From NCBI GenBank assembly GCA_029948255.1, contig JALIZF010001707.1, positions 496,001 to 560,000 of the forward strand: a stretch of 64,000 bases of DNA, in the 5' to 3' direction. The translations under genes and the position numbers were made by a program. The stretch comes from Telmatactis stephensoni. Lineage: Eukaryota > Cnidaria > Anthozoa > Actiniaria > Isophelliidae. A model generated the notes under the pieces. That model had not been told where the DNA came from and did no database searches. It saw only the letters and a list, made by a program, of their open reading frames with translations. This document shows positions 48,401-62,000 of the stretch, piece by piece. Positions within the stretch are counted from its first letter, which is position 1, and every line of letters begins with the position of its first letter.

Positions 48401-50048
48401 CGGTCACGTGAAAGAATCTGTTTTCCCTGCAGATTTTGATTTTTTATAATGTAAAGTGTTTTATTGTTCGTGCAACCCAACATGTGCACTTCACCGTTCA
48501 AAGCATCTATACCGATATACGGCTACCTACGGTAGAGCAAATGCAACAGTTGCCATTCGCGTGATCTTATAGACTACTGATGATAAAAACCATGATATTG
48601 ATTGCCCATGGATGACTGGAAAGAGAACTTGTAACTATCTACGAAATAATGGTATCATTATTAAAAAATACTGCCTCGATCACAAAAGCGAAAAAAGAAA
48701 ACAACGCCTAAAACACGGCGAAAAGTACCTGCTGAGTAATTCCATGGCTAAATCTCTGCTGATCTTTAAGTCAGGACTAGTAAATAAATACCTTAATAGC
48801 TCACTATTAGACTTTAACAGGTGAGCCACTAACACTCCTTTGTTGTATTCTTTCAATTACTGAGCTTGCGCTAGCCACAAAATATATACCCACATTGTTA
48901 ATTTCACTGATTTTTCTGAGGAAGTGAAACATCCCAGTTTGCAAATGGATGTATTTACCGCCGGATTTTCTCGGAAGTTCGGTAATATGAAAGACAAAAT
49001 GTTTACAAAAATAAACTTAAAGAATCAGATTGGAATCACGCTTGTAACCAGTCATACAAATGGCTTATCACTTATCATTTTAACAAAATTATTATATTTT
49101 TTGTTGACCTAAATATTGAGTTAGTCCTTATACTCTGAAAAGACAAAATAATGAATTGCGTCTCCCTGAAAATGTCCTTATTCAAAATAAAGGTTTTTAG
49201 ACCAAATGTAAAATCACTAAGTAATTCTATAGCAGGAAAATTTCAATTTCTATTGAGACGCAATTTATTATTTTGCACAAAACAAATTAAACATATCATA
49301 ATTGGTTTCACCCATGTAAGATGAGTTAAAGATTTCCTTCAAAGGGCGTTTCAAGCGCGAGGGACTGGGTACGAATTTTTAAAAGTTATTTTCAAAGTTT
49401 TCAATCCGTTTCCAACGCCCTCCATCGGAAACTGCTAAGCCTTTAATTCAACAGGTATACTGTATCAAAGCATTTACTTTTTATAGCGAGGTTATCTTGT
49501 GAAATATCTAAACGTTTTGCAAGGTTGATACCTCTGAACCTCCTTTTCGTCAGTGGGTTTTGCTGTATTATGGACAGAGCAATCATTTTTTTGTGGTCAC
49601 TCATAATAAGACCAACTATAGATTGAGTTAACAGATTAAGTTCAACATTTTGTAAACAAATTCTTCTAGGATCAAAAATCAAAATGTCAGATAACACCAA
49701 AAGTTCAATTTTGGGAGAAGTGACTTTTGATCAGCAGAAAAATAAACATCATTTGCGTAAATATATTTCAAAAGTTTAACGGTAATTTGAAAAGGTTTTG
49801 TCACACGTTTCAGGTTCTGAGCAGAGATTATATTATCTGCATGAATATAAGTTTCCAGACAAAAACGATTCAATTGCTGGGTTTCATATCCCGTCATTTT
49901 CAGGCTTGTTGGAATTTTCATCAGCTGAAAAACAAGTTTTCAATAGAATACTCTCTGGTTGAGAGCACATGATCGTCAGTGTTTGACCACCATTTAAGGC
50001 AGATAACGAGATTCAACAGCTGTTTGAAACTCAGCTATAAGCCCTTAG

Positions 50049-50326
50049 CAAGAGACCATAATACTAAGAGAGCGAAGCTCAGTATTGATGTCTGTGCCAT
50101 GTTCGTGGCGGCTAAGGCTATTTTTAGTAACTTCGCCATCGCGCGCGCAAGGCTCTTAAACAATAGAATTCAAACGGTCCCGTCCGAGCGGACGTCAAAA
50201 ATCAAATTCTATTGGTGGAGGGACTTGCGCGCGCGATGGCGAAGTTACTAAAAATAGCCTTAGCCGCCACGAACATGGCACAGACATCAATACTGAGTTT
50301 CGCTCTCTTAGTATTATGGTCTCTTG
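50049..50326. mobile_element. Foldback MITE with 7-bp duplication
   Basis: 278 bp; termini CAAGAGACCATAATAC...GTATTATGGTCTCTTG; cccttag at 50,042-50,048 and 50,327-50,333. Arms of about 120 bases are almost perfect, and the centre holds GGTCCCGTCCGAGCGGAC. A 7-8 bp duplication fits P-element- or hAT-like mobilisation (inference). Confidence 0.85.
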
Positions 50327-50338
50327 CCCTTAGTATGA

Positions 50339-50618
50339 TGACGTTTTTGTCCCCTCTCTATAGAGGGATTTCATGGCAGCCATGTTTGTGGGCAAATACA
50401 ATAGAAAGTTTTTGAATCAAAAAAGATTTCATTTTTCTTGGGAAAAAAGGTCTATTATTTTGATCAAAAACATGGCTGCCGTGAAATCCCTCTATACCAA
50501 AATCCTTTTCAAGAGCCTTTCACATTCAAATTTTATATTCCTTCAAGATACAAAAACAATAATTCAATTACCGAACAAAAGCTACTCGAAAAGGATTCTG
50601 GTATGGGACAAAAACGCA
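50339..50618. mobile_element. Foldback element interrupted by another element
   Basis: Outer arms GACGTTTTTGTCCC...TACCAAAATCCTTTTC and GAAAAGGATTCTGGTATGGG...CAAAAACGC pair once the 130-bp element at 50,363-50,492 is removed from the left arm. Confidence 0.65.
50363..50492. mobile_element. 130-bp nested MITE
   Basis: GAGGGATTTCATGGCAGCCA and TGGCTGCCGTGAAATCCCTC ends, flanked by TA on both sides. Confidence 0.75.
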
Positions 50619-51383
50619 TTGTGCTTGGGGCTTATTATATTACGAATGATTGAGCTTTATGCACGTAGCCTCGTCTTGGTTCCTTTGTGTGTGACAATTG
50701 AACTGTATCTCGAAAGTCAGCTATTGTTTTTTGTCTCTGATAAAGACCCAATCAAAATGCAAGTCTGAAAGAACCAATCAGAGTCAATAAGATTACCCCT
50801 AAATGTCTTTTGTCTCTAATAAAGAAATATTCAAAATGCGAGTTAAACCTGTATACTATTTGTAGCCTCGTTCAAAATCCTTTGTATGTGGCAGGTGAAG
50901 CATATCTCGGAAACGGACTGTTAGGTAGCCTTGTATTCTGTTAGGTAGACTGGAAGACTGATTGGTTCGCTTTATAGAGACTAAAAAAATTAAGTGCTGT
51001 CTGCATGTCTAACCAACACTTCTGGTTGTTTTTTTAAAAACCATTAATTTATATGCTATCTGCAGGTCTTATCTTAGTAATGACAAAGCTACCACTTTTA
51101 AGTAGTAAAATGGTTGTCCGCTATAAGCTGCTTTTACAAAAGCAGCTGTTATTGCAAACTAAAGTATTTGTTACAAGCGCATTGTTATAATAAGTTGAAC
51201 CAAATTTCTTTTTATTCAAAGTAAATAAAATCTATTTTTAGGACTGAATTATAATTTGGCATTTTGTGCTGTACCTTAGCATTGCTCCAGAATCGAGAGA
51301 TAAACTGAAAGAAACTGAAAGCCTAAACTCTTTATTTTCCTTTGTCCATTTTGATTAATTCATTGACACTATATGTATAAATA

Positions 51384-51790
51384 GACCTTTCCCCAAAATG
51401 GCTGCCAAAACGTTTGTTTTTTTTTTAACCTAAGACGTAATGATCCCTGAAATACTAAAGAGTATGTTTCACTTAGTAACTGTGCAAAAAATTAGAAAGG
51501 TCCAATGAAAATCCGTATAGAGATATTACATTTTGAAATTTGTTGATTTTCATATACAGACAAATGTATGTCTGAGGTATAGCATATACCCCCAGCCATA
51601 CATTTTCTGTAAAATTTCACAGTTCAGTTGAAAACTCATATCTCTGCGGATACTCAATAGAACTTTCTAAATTTCTGAACAGTTCCTAAGTGAAACATGC
51701 TTTTTAGTATTTTATTAGGGATCATTAGGTGTAGTCTTAGGCTGAGAAAAAAATTATGCTAATGGACGGCGGCCATTTTGGAGAAAGGTC
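51384..51790. mobile_element. Foldback element, GACCTTTC ends
   Basis: GACCTTTCCCCAAAATGGC and GGCCATTTTGGAGAAAGGTC, TA on both sides. Further inward, ATCCCTGAAATACTAAA and the complementary TTTAGTATTTTATTAGGGAT pair, as do TATCTC blocks. About 407 bp. Confidence 0.8.
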
Positions 51791-52892
51791 TATTATATTA
51801 CGATACTACATATTCGTATTTCAAAATTTTTTTAAAGAGCTATCAAAGCATATCATTGAAATTTGCCATTTAAGTGTTGTAATTTCCGTTTTAATTTCAG
51901 GATTTCCAAAGAACAAATTAGAGCTGAATGGTTTCCCAAATTCAAAATTAGAAAAAGGAACTATTAGTTAACTCTTGTGAAAAATGTTTTACGAGCTGAC
52001 ATTTTCTATAAAAACATTTTAATTTTATAGTGCTACACAGTAATTCTTACAAAAACACATTTCTTCTTTCTTTCCCGAGAAATGAAATTTTTTCTCACTT
52101 TTTAACATTTGTTCGAAACGTTAAACTACTTACTGACAGAGACAATCATTGGGATTACTGTCAAGAAATGTGAAATAATATTTTGATATTTATTCTTGAG
52201 GCAGAGACCAAATGAAATGTTTGCCATTCAAAGAACAACTTTTTTGATCCCACTGTAAAACGTTCACCGGTGACATTACCTTTACTTGCAACTCCCTTAT
52301 GTGTTTCTGCTTGTAGTAAATTCATGCATGCATCAGAGATTCGTTTTTCTATTCCGCCATTTCCAGTTCAATGTTGAATGTTTTCCAGAGTTTCTGAATC
52401 CAATACAGATACTACAATTCTGTTAATTTCTTGTAGTTTTGGCTCTACAATTAAAGGCATTACTTTAAAATGTACAAATCAAAAGTATTCCTTTGAGTAC
52501 GTGACAGCATTGAGCAATAAAGCTACTCACATTGCCGACATCTCCTCCGTTTTTATCAATTCAAAATTTCTCTTTGGTTTTATTAAAATGATTAACCGGA
52601 AAGCTTATCCCGAAGGGCTTTTACAACCTGCAGGTGAACAAAAGAGTATTTTAAAGTCTTACGGTTTAGTTTCTAAGTATTTTTGAAGATAACGATAAAC
52701 AACAACCGCCGGGCGAGAGGAAATTGCTTTTTATCTAATTAATGAACTTGTAATATTGCTTTTCCTATGATGCACCGCGGGGGTGAACCATGATGTAACA
52801 CGCGATCTATATATGTTCACGTCACACATTTCACTAGTTGCAGATCGAGATAAACAACGCCCCCAGGCGAAAAGGATTTCTTTTAACTAATA

Positions 52893-53069
52893 GGACTTTT
52901 GCATTGAACTGGTCACATGGTACCAAAATCCGCCATCCCGGATGGTAAAGGAATGTAACAGCCTCCAAAACAAAAAGCTCGTCTTATCTTTGTTTAAGAT
53001 GTGTCTGTGTGTATTTTGCCATTTAGTATGGCTGATTTTGTACCATGTGACCGGTTGATACAAAAGGCC
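52893..53069. mobile_element. Foldback MITE, GGACTTTTG ends
   Basis: GGACTTTTGCATTGAACTGG...CACATGGTACCAAAAT pairs with ATTTTGTACCATGTGACCGG...ACAAAAGGCC. TA lies on both sides; about 177 bp, inside the satellite. Confidence 0.75.
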
Positions 53070-53289
53070 TATTAAGGAACTTGCCTTAATATTGCATTTG
53101 CTATGGTGCAGCCCGAGTAAGCCGAATAATACATGGTGTCACCTATTTGCTTTGTCATACTTTTTCTATCTTGCTACAGTGATAAACAACAAGCGCTTGG
53201 CTAGAGGAACTTACTTTCATCATATTAAAGAGCTTGTAATATTTGTTTCCAATGATCCACCGCGGGTCGAATAAAGATGCACCTAACCA

Positions 53290-53465
53290 ATTTACATGAC
53301 AACCTATTTATGGCACGCTAATTCTGGGTACGTGGACCCATACATCTGTAATTATCATCGTGTGAACAGAAAATTTGTTGGCCTGGTAGGGGTGCCGTAC
53401 CCATATAGTCGGTCCGGGTGCCAAGATTTAGAGGTGCCGTGCCATAAATAGGTTGTCGTGTAAAT
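53290..53465. mobile_element. Foldback MITE, ATTTACATGACAACC ends
   Basis: ATTTACATGACAACCTATTT and the complementary AAATAGGTTGTCGTGTAAAT ends, both followed inward by ATGGCAC/GTGCCAT. No clear duplication. About 176 bp, nested in the satellite. Confidence 0.75.
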
Positions 53466-53860
53466 CGAGTTTATATCACTATTTAGCTTGCTAGCTGGCC
53501 ATCAGGAAAAGGGCAAGCAGGAAAGGGGACTCTCCTCCCAGTCCCCCTTTCGCCCTACTCTTCGCATGAGGACCATCTACGCAGGCTAACCACTATTTTC
53601 AACTATTTGCAACTTCCTGCAGGTTAGAGTAATGAAAAACGACCGCCAGGCGAGAAGAAATGTTATCTAATTAATGGACTTGTAGTATTGAGTTTCCATT
53701 GATGGACCCTGAGCGGGGTGAGCTGCCATGGTGCACCACGGGTGCATGATCTACGTCTCAGACAAAGTTAACAAAAAAGGTTTTTCGACTAGCTCGTGAC
53801 AATCAACTTTGCGGAGAGTAACTGCTACACTTAACGGGGCGACGGTGCGCATAAACTCTA

Positions 53861-53985
<125 letters not shown>

Positions 53986-54158
53986 AGGTCTTCGTTTTGT
54001 GGGTGGTTAAAGCAACAAGTGACTAATTACGAGAAGTCGAAAAGATTGTGCAAAATCACAAAGAATCGACCTCGGGACATCTCGTGTACAAGACCGCGCA
54101 GTAACCAACAAACAAGAGATTGAGCTTGTCATTCTTTTTCTCCTATGATGCACTATAG

Positions 54159-54561
54159 GAGGGTCTCAATGGGGTTAAGCGTGAGTCGTGAAACGCTTAA
54201 AAAATTAACCGTGAGTCGTGAAAATTCGAAAAAAGTAATCGTGAGCCGTGAATAATTTTTGTAGCGTGAGCCGTGATTTTCGTTTTTTATAGTGCATTTA
54301 AGTGATCTAAAGTCTAGGTGAACTTTCCTGTGGCGCTGGGGCGTGAGACCAATGACATTTGAGCGCTCACTATGTCACTCTTGGTGGTCTTTGTCCAGGC
54401 GTCTCAGCAATTCAATTCAAAACGAATTTTTTCTTCATGGTATATCGGAAATTCTTAAAAACGCTTAAGTTAACCGTGATTCGGAAAAATTAACCGTAAG
54501 TCGTGAAAAAGCGATTTTTTTAAGCGTGAGTCGTGACTGATACCTCCCCATTGAGACCCTC
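54159..54561. mobile_element. GAGGGTCTC-family transposon, short copy
   Basis: 403 bp, same ends as 37,500-38,444, flanked by ctatag at 54,153-54,158 and 54,562-54,567. It lacks the internal block corresponding to about 37,730-38,275, so it is an internal-deletion derivative. Confidence 0.87.
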
Positions 54562-55184
54562 CTATAGTGGTCAGCTATTGTGCAAGGGTACTGCCTAAGA
54601 GGAAACTACTTTTCATCTATAAATGAAGTTAGGATAGTGTCTTTTTACCCAAGGGAGGGACCATGATGCATTCACAGCAAAGGAATTGATCCATAATTTC
54701 TATATTTGGAACGAAAGCTAGCTATAGTGATAAAAGGTCGCCTAGGGAAAGGGAATTACTTTGCGTCTAATAATGAAGTTACACTATATGATAGTATTCA
54801 TCGCTAGAGATGACGATCGGCGCTATTTCCATTATGGGAAAGAAGGCTATGTAGCTATTGCGATAAACAACTGGTAGTGCCAAACTAGAGGAAATTCGTT
54901 TTGCCATCAATAAACTTGACGTAATGTTTTATACTACTCTTATTTAATTTCGAGTGCAGTCCTCTGCTCAGATTGCCTATAATGCAGTATTCTTTAGAAC
55001 TTTAGTAACAGCCCTTGGAAAGGTGAGGAACTTTCATGGATGATCAAATTAAATACTTTAAAATAAACACAGGTTATTGAGTTGATGTTTTTAATATCGA
55101 ACCTGTATTGAACGGTCACCCTTCGAGAGGAGTGTGTGAACTAGAAGCGATCTTTATTCCCGCAATGGCGGAGTTAGAAATTGG

Positions 55185-55495
55185 CATAATTGTGTAGTTT
55201 TACCATCGATTACTACTACTATCGAACCAGCTACGTGCTTTTCCTTACAAACATGTTTCGCCTCTTCCGGCCTTGTCAATGTACCAACTTACTGTCTTGA
55301 ATATCAAGTTTAGAAAGTGTAACCTTAGAATTAAGGAAATTCTTTTAAGCTTTCTAAACTTGATGTTCAAGACAGTGAATGAGTACTTTGACAAGGTCGG
55401 AAGAGACAAAACATGTTTGTGACACGGAGAATCAAAGCACTTAGCCGGTTCGTTAGCAGAAGTAATCGAAGGTAAAACTATACAATTCTGTCTTT
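55185..55495. mobile_element. Foldback element, about 310 bp
   Basis: TAGTTTTACCATCGATTACT...ACATGTTT...CTTGTCAATGTACC...CTGTCTTGAATATCAAG pairs with the second half through 55,495. The mid-point is near 55,340. No ORF of its own. Confidence 0.8.
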
Positions 55496-55751
55496 TTCGT
55501 GAAGCGGGCCTGTGTAAAAATACAGGTTGCATGAAAGCTAGCGCTTAATACAGGGTTCCGATAAGGCCCGAAATTGTAGAGGGGATTTGCGAATCACGTT
55601 TTCCACACTAAACATAACTTTCAGTATGTTTGTCAAGAATCACGACCACAAGCATGAGTAATTTTGAGGGTTTTACGAGCCACCAACCGAATTTGGGTCG
55701 AATTAAGGAGTTGTCGGACAAGAAGCTTAATGTGCTTTGCTTGTGATTAAA

Positions 55752-55959
55752 CAGGGTCCCCTATACCCCTTTGCAAAATGAAATCACGCAAAAATATTTG
55801 GTCTTTTCACGCGTCACGCATAATTAAAAAATCTCTTTCACGTTCACAAATCAAAAGTTGCTTTCACGTGGACAGAAAAAGATTTTAGAACTTAAATCAC
55901 GTTTCACGTCAAAATAAACCAGCCATTCACGTTTCACGCAAAAGGTATAGGGGACCCTG
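55752..55959. mobile_element. MITE with CAGGGTCCCC ends
   Basis: CAGGGTCCCCTATACCCCTT and AAGGTATAGGGGACCCTG ends, 208 bp. The interior has repeated TTCACGTTTCACG words. CAGGG ends suggest hAT, but the 8-bp flanks do not match. Confidence 0.75.
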
Positions 55960-56009
55960 AATAAATGTCTTAAATCGGTTGACCGATTAAGGTGAATTAC
56001 AATAACTGA

Positions 56010-56070
56010 AGTGTGGAGGGTGAGCGTGTCCGCTTAATACTGAGAGGTGAGCGTTTAATGGAGCCAAATT
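56010..56070. repeat. GTGTCCGCTTAATACTGAGAGG-type repeat
   Basis: GAGCGTGTCCGCTTAATACT and GAGGTGAGCGTTTAATGG, related to the clusters at 40.9 and 48.3 kb. Confidence 0.45.
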
Positions 56071-58564
56071 AACTGTAAATGTATGGAGTGATTTTCAGTT
56101 AATTGATACGAGACCACTAACGAGAGACAGGGTCGTTACATACAGGCTCAACAGAGATCCCAAAAGTGGAATATTGATGTCCGCTTTGTAGAGAATGACC
56201 CGGTGAATAGACTGGCGCATGCGCAGAGCATTACTGTTCAAGGCGTAAACGTTACAGCCGCCTGAACTTTCAAAAGGATCAAAGTTAAAACTGGAGTTCC
56301 TGACCGCCTGGGAGGGGACTCTGTATGAAAACATCGGAGATGCTCGTCGGAAATTTATTTGTGTACATGCTATTAGCGATATTTATCGAAAGTGAAGTGC
56401 TGCGAGCAGTACATATATGATTTTGTTTGAATTTGGAAATTTCTTTGGCAGGGTATGCATATTCTTATATTGGTCAAAAGACTAGTATTAGCAAAGATGG
56501 ATGATTTAGTCACTTGTAAGACATATAAACACAGTAGGTCAATACCTTATATTATAAAACGTAAATCTTTGGATCGATCAGTTCAGGTAAGTCATTCAAT
56601 CAATATCTGATTTACAATCAACCGACTCTATTCATGGTCAAATGGGATGCCGGACTTGAGCACACATAGCAGAGCTAGAAAAGGTTGTCTTTGCCGAGAA
56701 ACATCAATAAATAGTTCGTGACCTCGATGACCTCTATTAATGAATAATATTCATGATAATAAACAAAACTGACAATCGAAATTACCCAGAACAACTAGTC
56801 AAAAGATCGAGCTGCTTTGCCGTATACTCAGCCCCGGCACAGGAAACCCATCGAGATTAGTGTCGCTGCTCGCTAAGCTCGCAGTAATATATAAAGTTCC
56901 CTGTGGTTCGTGGACTGGAAATCAAGGCTTACTATTTGCTTTATCAGATGTAATTTATTGTTATATTTTGTTATCTGTGTAAGTAAGTAATAAATGAAAG
57001 CAAAGAAAGGGCGAGGAGAATGAAAGGAAAAAGCACCGTACAAAAACTAATGTATTTTAAAACGTACATTGTTAACATAATTTCTAGTTAATCAAACTCA
57101 TTTGCTTACTATTTGATTAGCGTGATCACATCAAATACCATCATACAATCACTTCTATAACTCACCACAAAGATAAAAAATTAAACTAAATAGTCGAACA
57201 AAACAAACATGATATATGATATCATAAACACATGATATTAATTCTTGATTATTTTGATTTCAGTCTGTTTCTTGAAAAGAAAAACGATTCCAATATTTTC
57301 TCGAAAAATCCAAACGATTATACTATCCTACATTGGCAAATGGCTCCTTTTAATTTTTTTTTTTTTTTTATCCCGACTGACGTTTTGAAGCAGAAGTACT
57401 CGTAGCTTTTAGCAAATGAGTTAAATTTTCATCCTTACCTTGAAAAAAATAACTCCCTTTCGATTTCCTTGTATGAGTAGCACCAAAATCACATCAGCGC
57501 AGCTAGTTACCACTAGAAGTACACTAGAATTCCACCTCTGGTAGGGTCACTTGACAGAGAAAAAATAGATGTATCGATTAAGTTACGGAGCGGCAAGATG
57601 TTATACAGAGTGGTGTTCAAAACTTAATTGCGACAAGGTTGTGCCTGACTCGCCATCTGATTGGCTCATTGGTTTGACCAATGATCTTTGATGTGGGAGG
57701 CCAACTTCAAGCCAGTCCAACACCCTTAGACTTAAGATACCGATAAGACGTTAACTTTGCATGAAAATAGTAAATGCTTTGACCGTCGTATTTTCTGTAT
57801 AAGGAAGTGATATTGTAGGTCTAAAGGAATAAAGCGTCTGTGATATGACTGATCATGTGATAGTCTAATAGGCAAAATCTGACATTGACATTTTTGTCGG
57901 CAACGGACGTGAATTTGGTCATGGATTGAGGAAATAAAGCTGATATATAGAAATGATGGAATGTCGTCCTTTTACTTAAATCTGATTTATTCAGACTTTA
58001 TGACAGCGGCTTACACGCAGTTCCGCTAGTAACCCATACCTTTGGGCAATTCACATTTAATCTAATTGATTTTCTCATGAAAGCTTTTGCAGATGGAGTC
58101 CAAATTACCTTCATTTGACATACTAAATTGATTATCTAAGTAAGAAAAATCTCCAACTGAGAACAAATCTTCTCCTTTATTTTCTAAAGTAAATAATGAT
58201 GCGGGTTAAAAAATATCGGCATTTCAAAACTAAGACGAGACTTTCTACCTGTTAAGCATCCATTAGGAAGCAATCCCGGAAACATTTGGATGCGTTGATA
58301 TAGTGTAGCTTATAAATCATTTATTAGATCGATGCAAAGGGTTTGATAGCAATCGGAACGTTTACTCGGGCTACCAGTCTATTCAACAGCCCTTTCTTAA
58401 AGGTTGCGTGCGCATTTCAACATTAGCCTCGCTTCCAGGCAAAATTATCTTTTATTATTTTTTACGGGACATGATTCAAAACAATAGCAATATTTTAGCG
58501 TGTAAAAGAGAATATTTCAAAATGATTAAAAGGAGTCAATAAAATTACAACTCAAAGAATAAAG
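56071..58564. other. No gene supported
   Basis: Includes a 79-codon minus-strand frame (56,095-56,334) with no recognised domain, a poly-T run near 57,357, and a weak minus-strand donor (CAAG|GTAAGG at 57,438) after an open stretch of about 40 codons without an ATG. Confidence 0.35.
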
Positions 58565-58745
58565 AATACTTTGTCGTGACCCGTCAAGAATTTGTTGGTA
58601 AGAACTTGGTGTATGCAACACCAATTGTATCAACAGATGATATATCCATTGATATATAATATATTTGATACACTTGGCGTTGCATACAATTGGTGTTCAT
58701 AAACCAAGTACTTATGGATTCGTCCGTGGTCCGTCATCAGAAAAT
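58565..58745. mobile_element. Foldback element, TCGTGACCCGTC end
   Basis: ACTTTGTCGTGACCCGTCAA...AACTTGGTGTATGCAACACC pairs loosely with GGTGTTCATAAACCAAGT...CCGTGGTCCGTCA. Sequence 5' to it (58,480-58,600) is shared with 62,650-62,770. Confidence 0.6.
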
Positions 58746-60142
58746 GTGCTAGTTAAAAATATCTTCTATAAATTTGGTCCTGTGTACAGAGAATCTTTTG
58801 CTAAAGTATGTTCGAGATAGCTAAGTTCAAGTTTCCATGTTTATTGACAAAAACACTTAGAGTAACAGCTTACACTGAGTATTCCGCTGACCTAGCGAAG
58901 GTTCATGATAGCTTATAGAACGTGAACGAAAATAAAACGATCCAAAGGAACAGGGTTTGTGTTCGAGATAGCAGAGGTTTGAGACACTCGTTAGTAACTA
59001 ACGCGGAAAATACAACGATCCAAGGAAAATGGGTTTAGTTTACACAAGACTAAAATCATGTAAGCGGTAACTCTTGCGGTGGTTGCCCAAGTAAATTCCA
59101 AAAGGTGTCGCTTGCCATTCGTTCCTAAGCAACAATATTTAAAGCTGCACTTTATCATCTAATCCTAGCTTCTAACAGCGTAGTCAAGAGGTCTCCTCCT
59201 TTATCCAAGCGGTTCCAAAAAAGATACATAAATGAAACAAAAGCAACCGAGACGTCGCCAAATATCACTTTGGCAAGATAGCTGCAGTAAAACAGAGCTT
59301 TTCGGCGTAAATTAAGTGTTTTTTTCTCCAAGTGTTTCCATTCTAGATGTTTTTCTTTCCATTATTTTTTCTAAGTGATCATTTTGTCGTATAACAGGAA
59401 CATAATCCATTTTATAGTTACGTGTTATGTGTTCTGTTGTGCATCGTCAGGAGTCCACGAATAAGAGCTTCCATCGAACAGATTGGGTCTCTGTGGCTAT
59501 ACCTACTCACCGATCAGTCTATTTTTAGAATACTTCCTCCGCGAATGACTATCACTAGACTTGAAATACAGCAATTCAAGGGAATTTGAACAAGCTATAG
59601 CTAATGTGCATGTAACTAGATAAATGATTTGCGAACCAAGAATGACAGTAACTCTTAAAGTGATTCTTACTTTTAATTTAGTTCTGAATGAGAGAAAAAA
59701 GTGTTCCCAAAATAGCTTGCATGGTCTGCAAGTTGTTTCACGAATACAGTCCAGACCGAGACTTCGTTCTCTCGTAAATAAGTGAGTGTGTATATATAGG
59801 TGCAGGGCGACTTTACCGACCGGATTTCCCTCTGATTTCTGTGTTCCTGTGTCAGTTATTTTAAAGGATAACTTTGTAATGACCTTTTACCATCCGACCT
59901 TTTAGCATCCTGTACACTGAGTAAATTACTGAAGGATTAATAGAAAAAATATATATAAATAAATAAATTAAAAGGCATTCAGATATACATTTAAGTCAGG
60001 ATGGTCAGGTTCGATATATGAAGTAAAGTCGTATTCTACTCAATAATGCTGGGCTTTCCGAAGCGTAGATTTTTGCTCGGCGCGTGAGTGTAGCATTAAA
60101 TGCAGTTTCTTTTTATAAAATACAAACAGGTATCTACCGCGC
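58746..60142. other. No gene supported
   Basis: Two diverged copies of AACGTGAACGAAAATAAAACGATCCAAAGG and AACGCGGAAAATACAACGATCCAAGG sit near 58,920 and 59,000. Otherwise nothing is recognised. Confidence 0.35.
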
Positions 60143-60390
60143 ATGCCCAGCCGAACAGGATCGAAAACCCGCCGAGTGAACGTCCAAACGAGCGCGCCTT
60201 GTTACTTTATCAGTTTGTCACTGTATTACTTCTTGTACTTCATAATTAAGACTCAAAATCGGGCAGGGCCGAGCAGGAGCCGAAAACCGAACGAGATCAA
60301 TAGTCCGCCGAGTAAACGTTCAAACAAGCGTCTTGTTCCTTTATGTCAGTTTGTCAATTATTACTTCTTATACTTTGTAAGACTCAAAAT
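60143..60390. repeat. Tandem duplication, about 125-bp unit
   Basis: Two copies of GCCGA-CAGGA-CGAAAACC...CCGCCGAGT(G/A)AACGT(C/T)CAAAC...TTTGTCA...TTACTTCTT-TACTT...AAGACTCAAAATCGG. A 109-codon frame spans it but has no other support. Confidence 0.75.
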
Positions 60391-62000
60391 CGGTTTTGCA
60401 AAGTATTTACAAGAGGCAAGAGACAGCTCGCTTGACATGCAACAATTAGGAAAAACATGGACTTTTGGCTAAAAGAAGAGACATTTGGTCGAGTGCACCT
60501 GCGAAATGCTTTTACACAAATGTAATTATACAGGAAGTCTCTCTTCGTATGTATCTTTTAAATCCTGTTGTTGCAACAGAAAAGCAACAAAGGAAGTTGT
60601 CGTTGTTAGAGAATCCGTGTGTGTTTTGTACTCAACGCAATGTGCTTGAAAGAGTTCGAGGTTGTAGTGGGCTCGTTATTTTATAACCACATAGGTCAGA
60701 TTAGTCGACAATTTTGAACGCATCAATACTGCATATCTGTTCATATTAATTCTTTATTATATGACAGACCGGCCCTAAGAAAAAAGGAAAAAAATTGATT
60801 GGTTCTCCGAGCGGTCGGAATCCTGCAGTACGGACAGGCATTCCGGACCGGCAGTGACACTTTTATACGTTTCTTGGCTGTTTTCTCTCGATTTGTTTCG
60901 TTTAAAAAATCTAACAGTTGACATGAGTGAAAAATACAGCAAAAAATCAAATGACCGGCCGTCATTTTAGAATAAACTTTGGACATTTTTTAAAAGATAA
61001 AGTGACGCAGATCCAGTACAAACATTCAATAAACTGGCTGTGCGTAGGCAAAAAATAATACGCTTACTATAATTTTCCTAGAAAGTATCTCATGCATGCA
61101 TGTTTGATCGAACAGCTGATGAGAAATTTGATGAAATGAAGATGCATATCCAAATAGATTATAGTTGTATCAGAAATTACTGGCAACAGATAGCAAGGCA
61201 TACATTACAATCAAACTCACCAAGCCATCATACAAAACAGTTGCCTTGAGAAAATGACTATCCTTCATTCATTCTCTTCAAAAAGACTTGTTTTTCCGGC
61301 CATCGTCTTCAAGACCCACGTAGATTTGGTACCAAAGCGATTGACATTAGACGATAGACATTTCGAGAGAGTCTTGGAGTCAGCTTTAACTTTAACTTTC
61401 TTTTACAATTCAGTGAAAACCATGAGCCGCTTTTCAGTATACGCGACGATCGAGCAAGCAAACTCAACAAAAGTGCAAAAAAATTGCTTACGGCCCAATT
61501 ACGACAGCTTGAAGTTGGCAAGTTGACGCAAAAACTAATTCTCTGTCCTTTTTTAAATTGTTCATTTTAAAATCAGCTCAGTTCAAAGTGAAAAGTCATT
61601 TTGCATTTTTTATCAAAGAAACTCAGAATTCCCGCCATTCGGTGTGCTGACGCACGCGTCCACCGTAACAGAAAGCGCGGGAATTTTTTGCTAATTGTTT
61701 TGATTTGTTTGGCTAGGAAAAAAGTTTTTCTAAAGTTGTTTTGCGTTTAGATTTTTGTTTATTTTCTTTGTCGGAATTGCTCCTTATTTCTTAATAAGTG
61801 ATGATATCTTTATTTGACAATTTCTGTTCCTTACTAGTGAAACCCGCGAAAGTCAACTGAACGGAGCCAGTCCAAACCGGCGCGCAATTTTTTCAGTTTA
61901 TCGAGTTTACCAACGATTATTTTTGAAATTGGCTGGTCAGTCATATAATAAATAAGTTATTGACAGAGCTTGTTCGGTCCGGATAGGAGGACATTTGGTC
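60391..62000. other. No gene supported
   Basis: Unremarkable AT-rich DNA. A 90-codon frame at 61,254 and its antisense show no known domain. Confidence 0.35.

Noticed and set aside
60143..60472. 109-codon frame
   Set aside because: It spans a 125-bp tandem duplication and repeats itself; no other coding sign.
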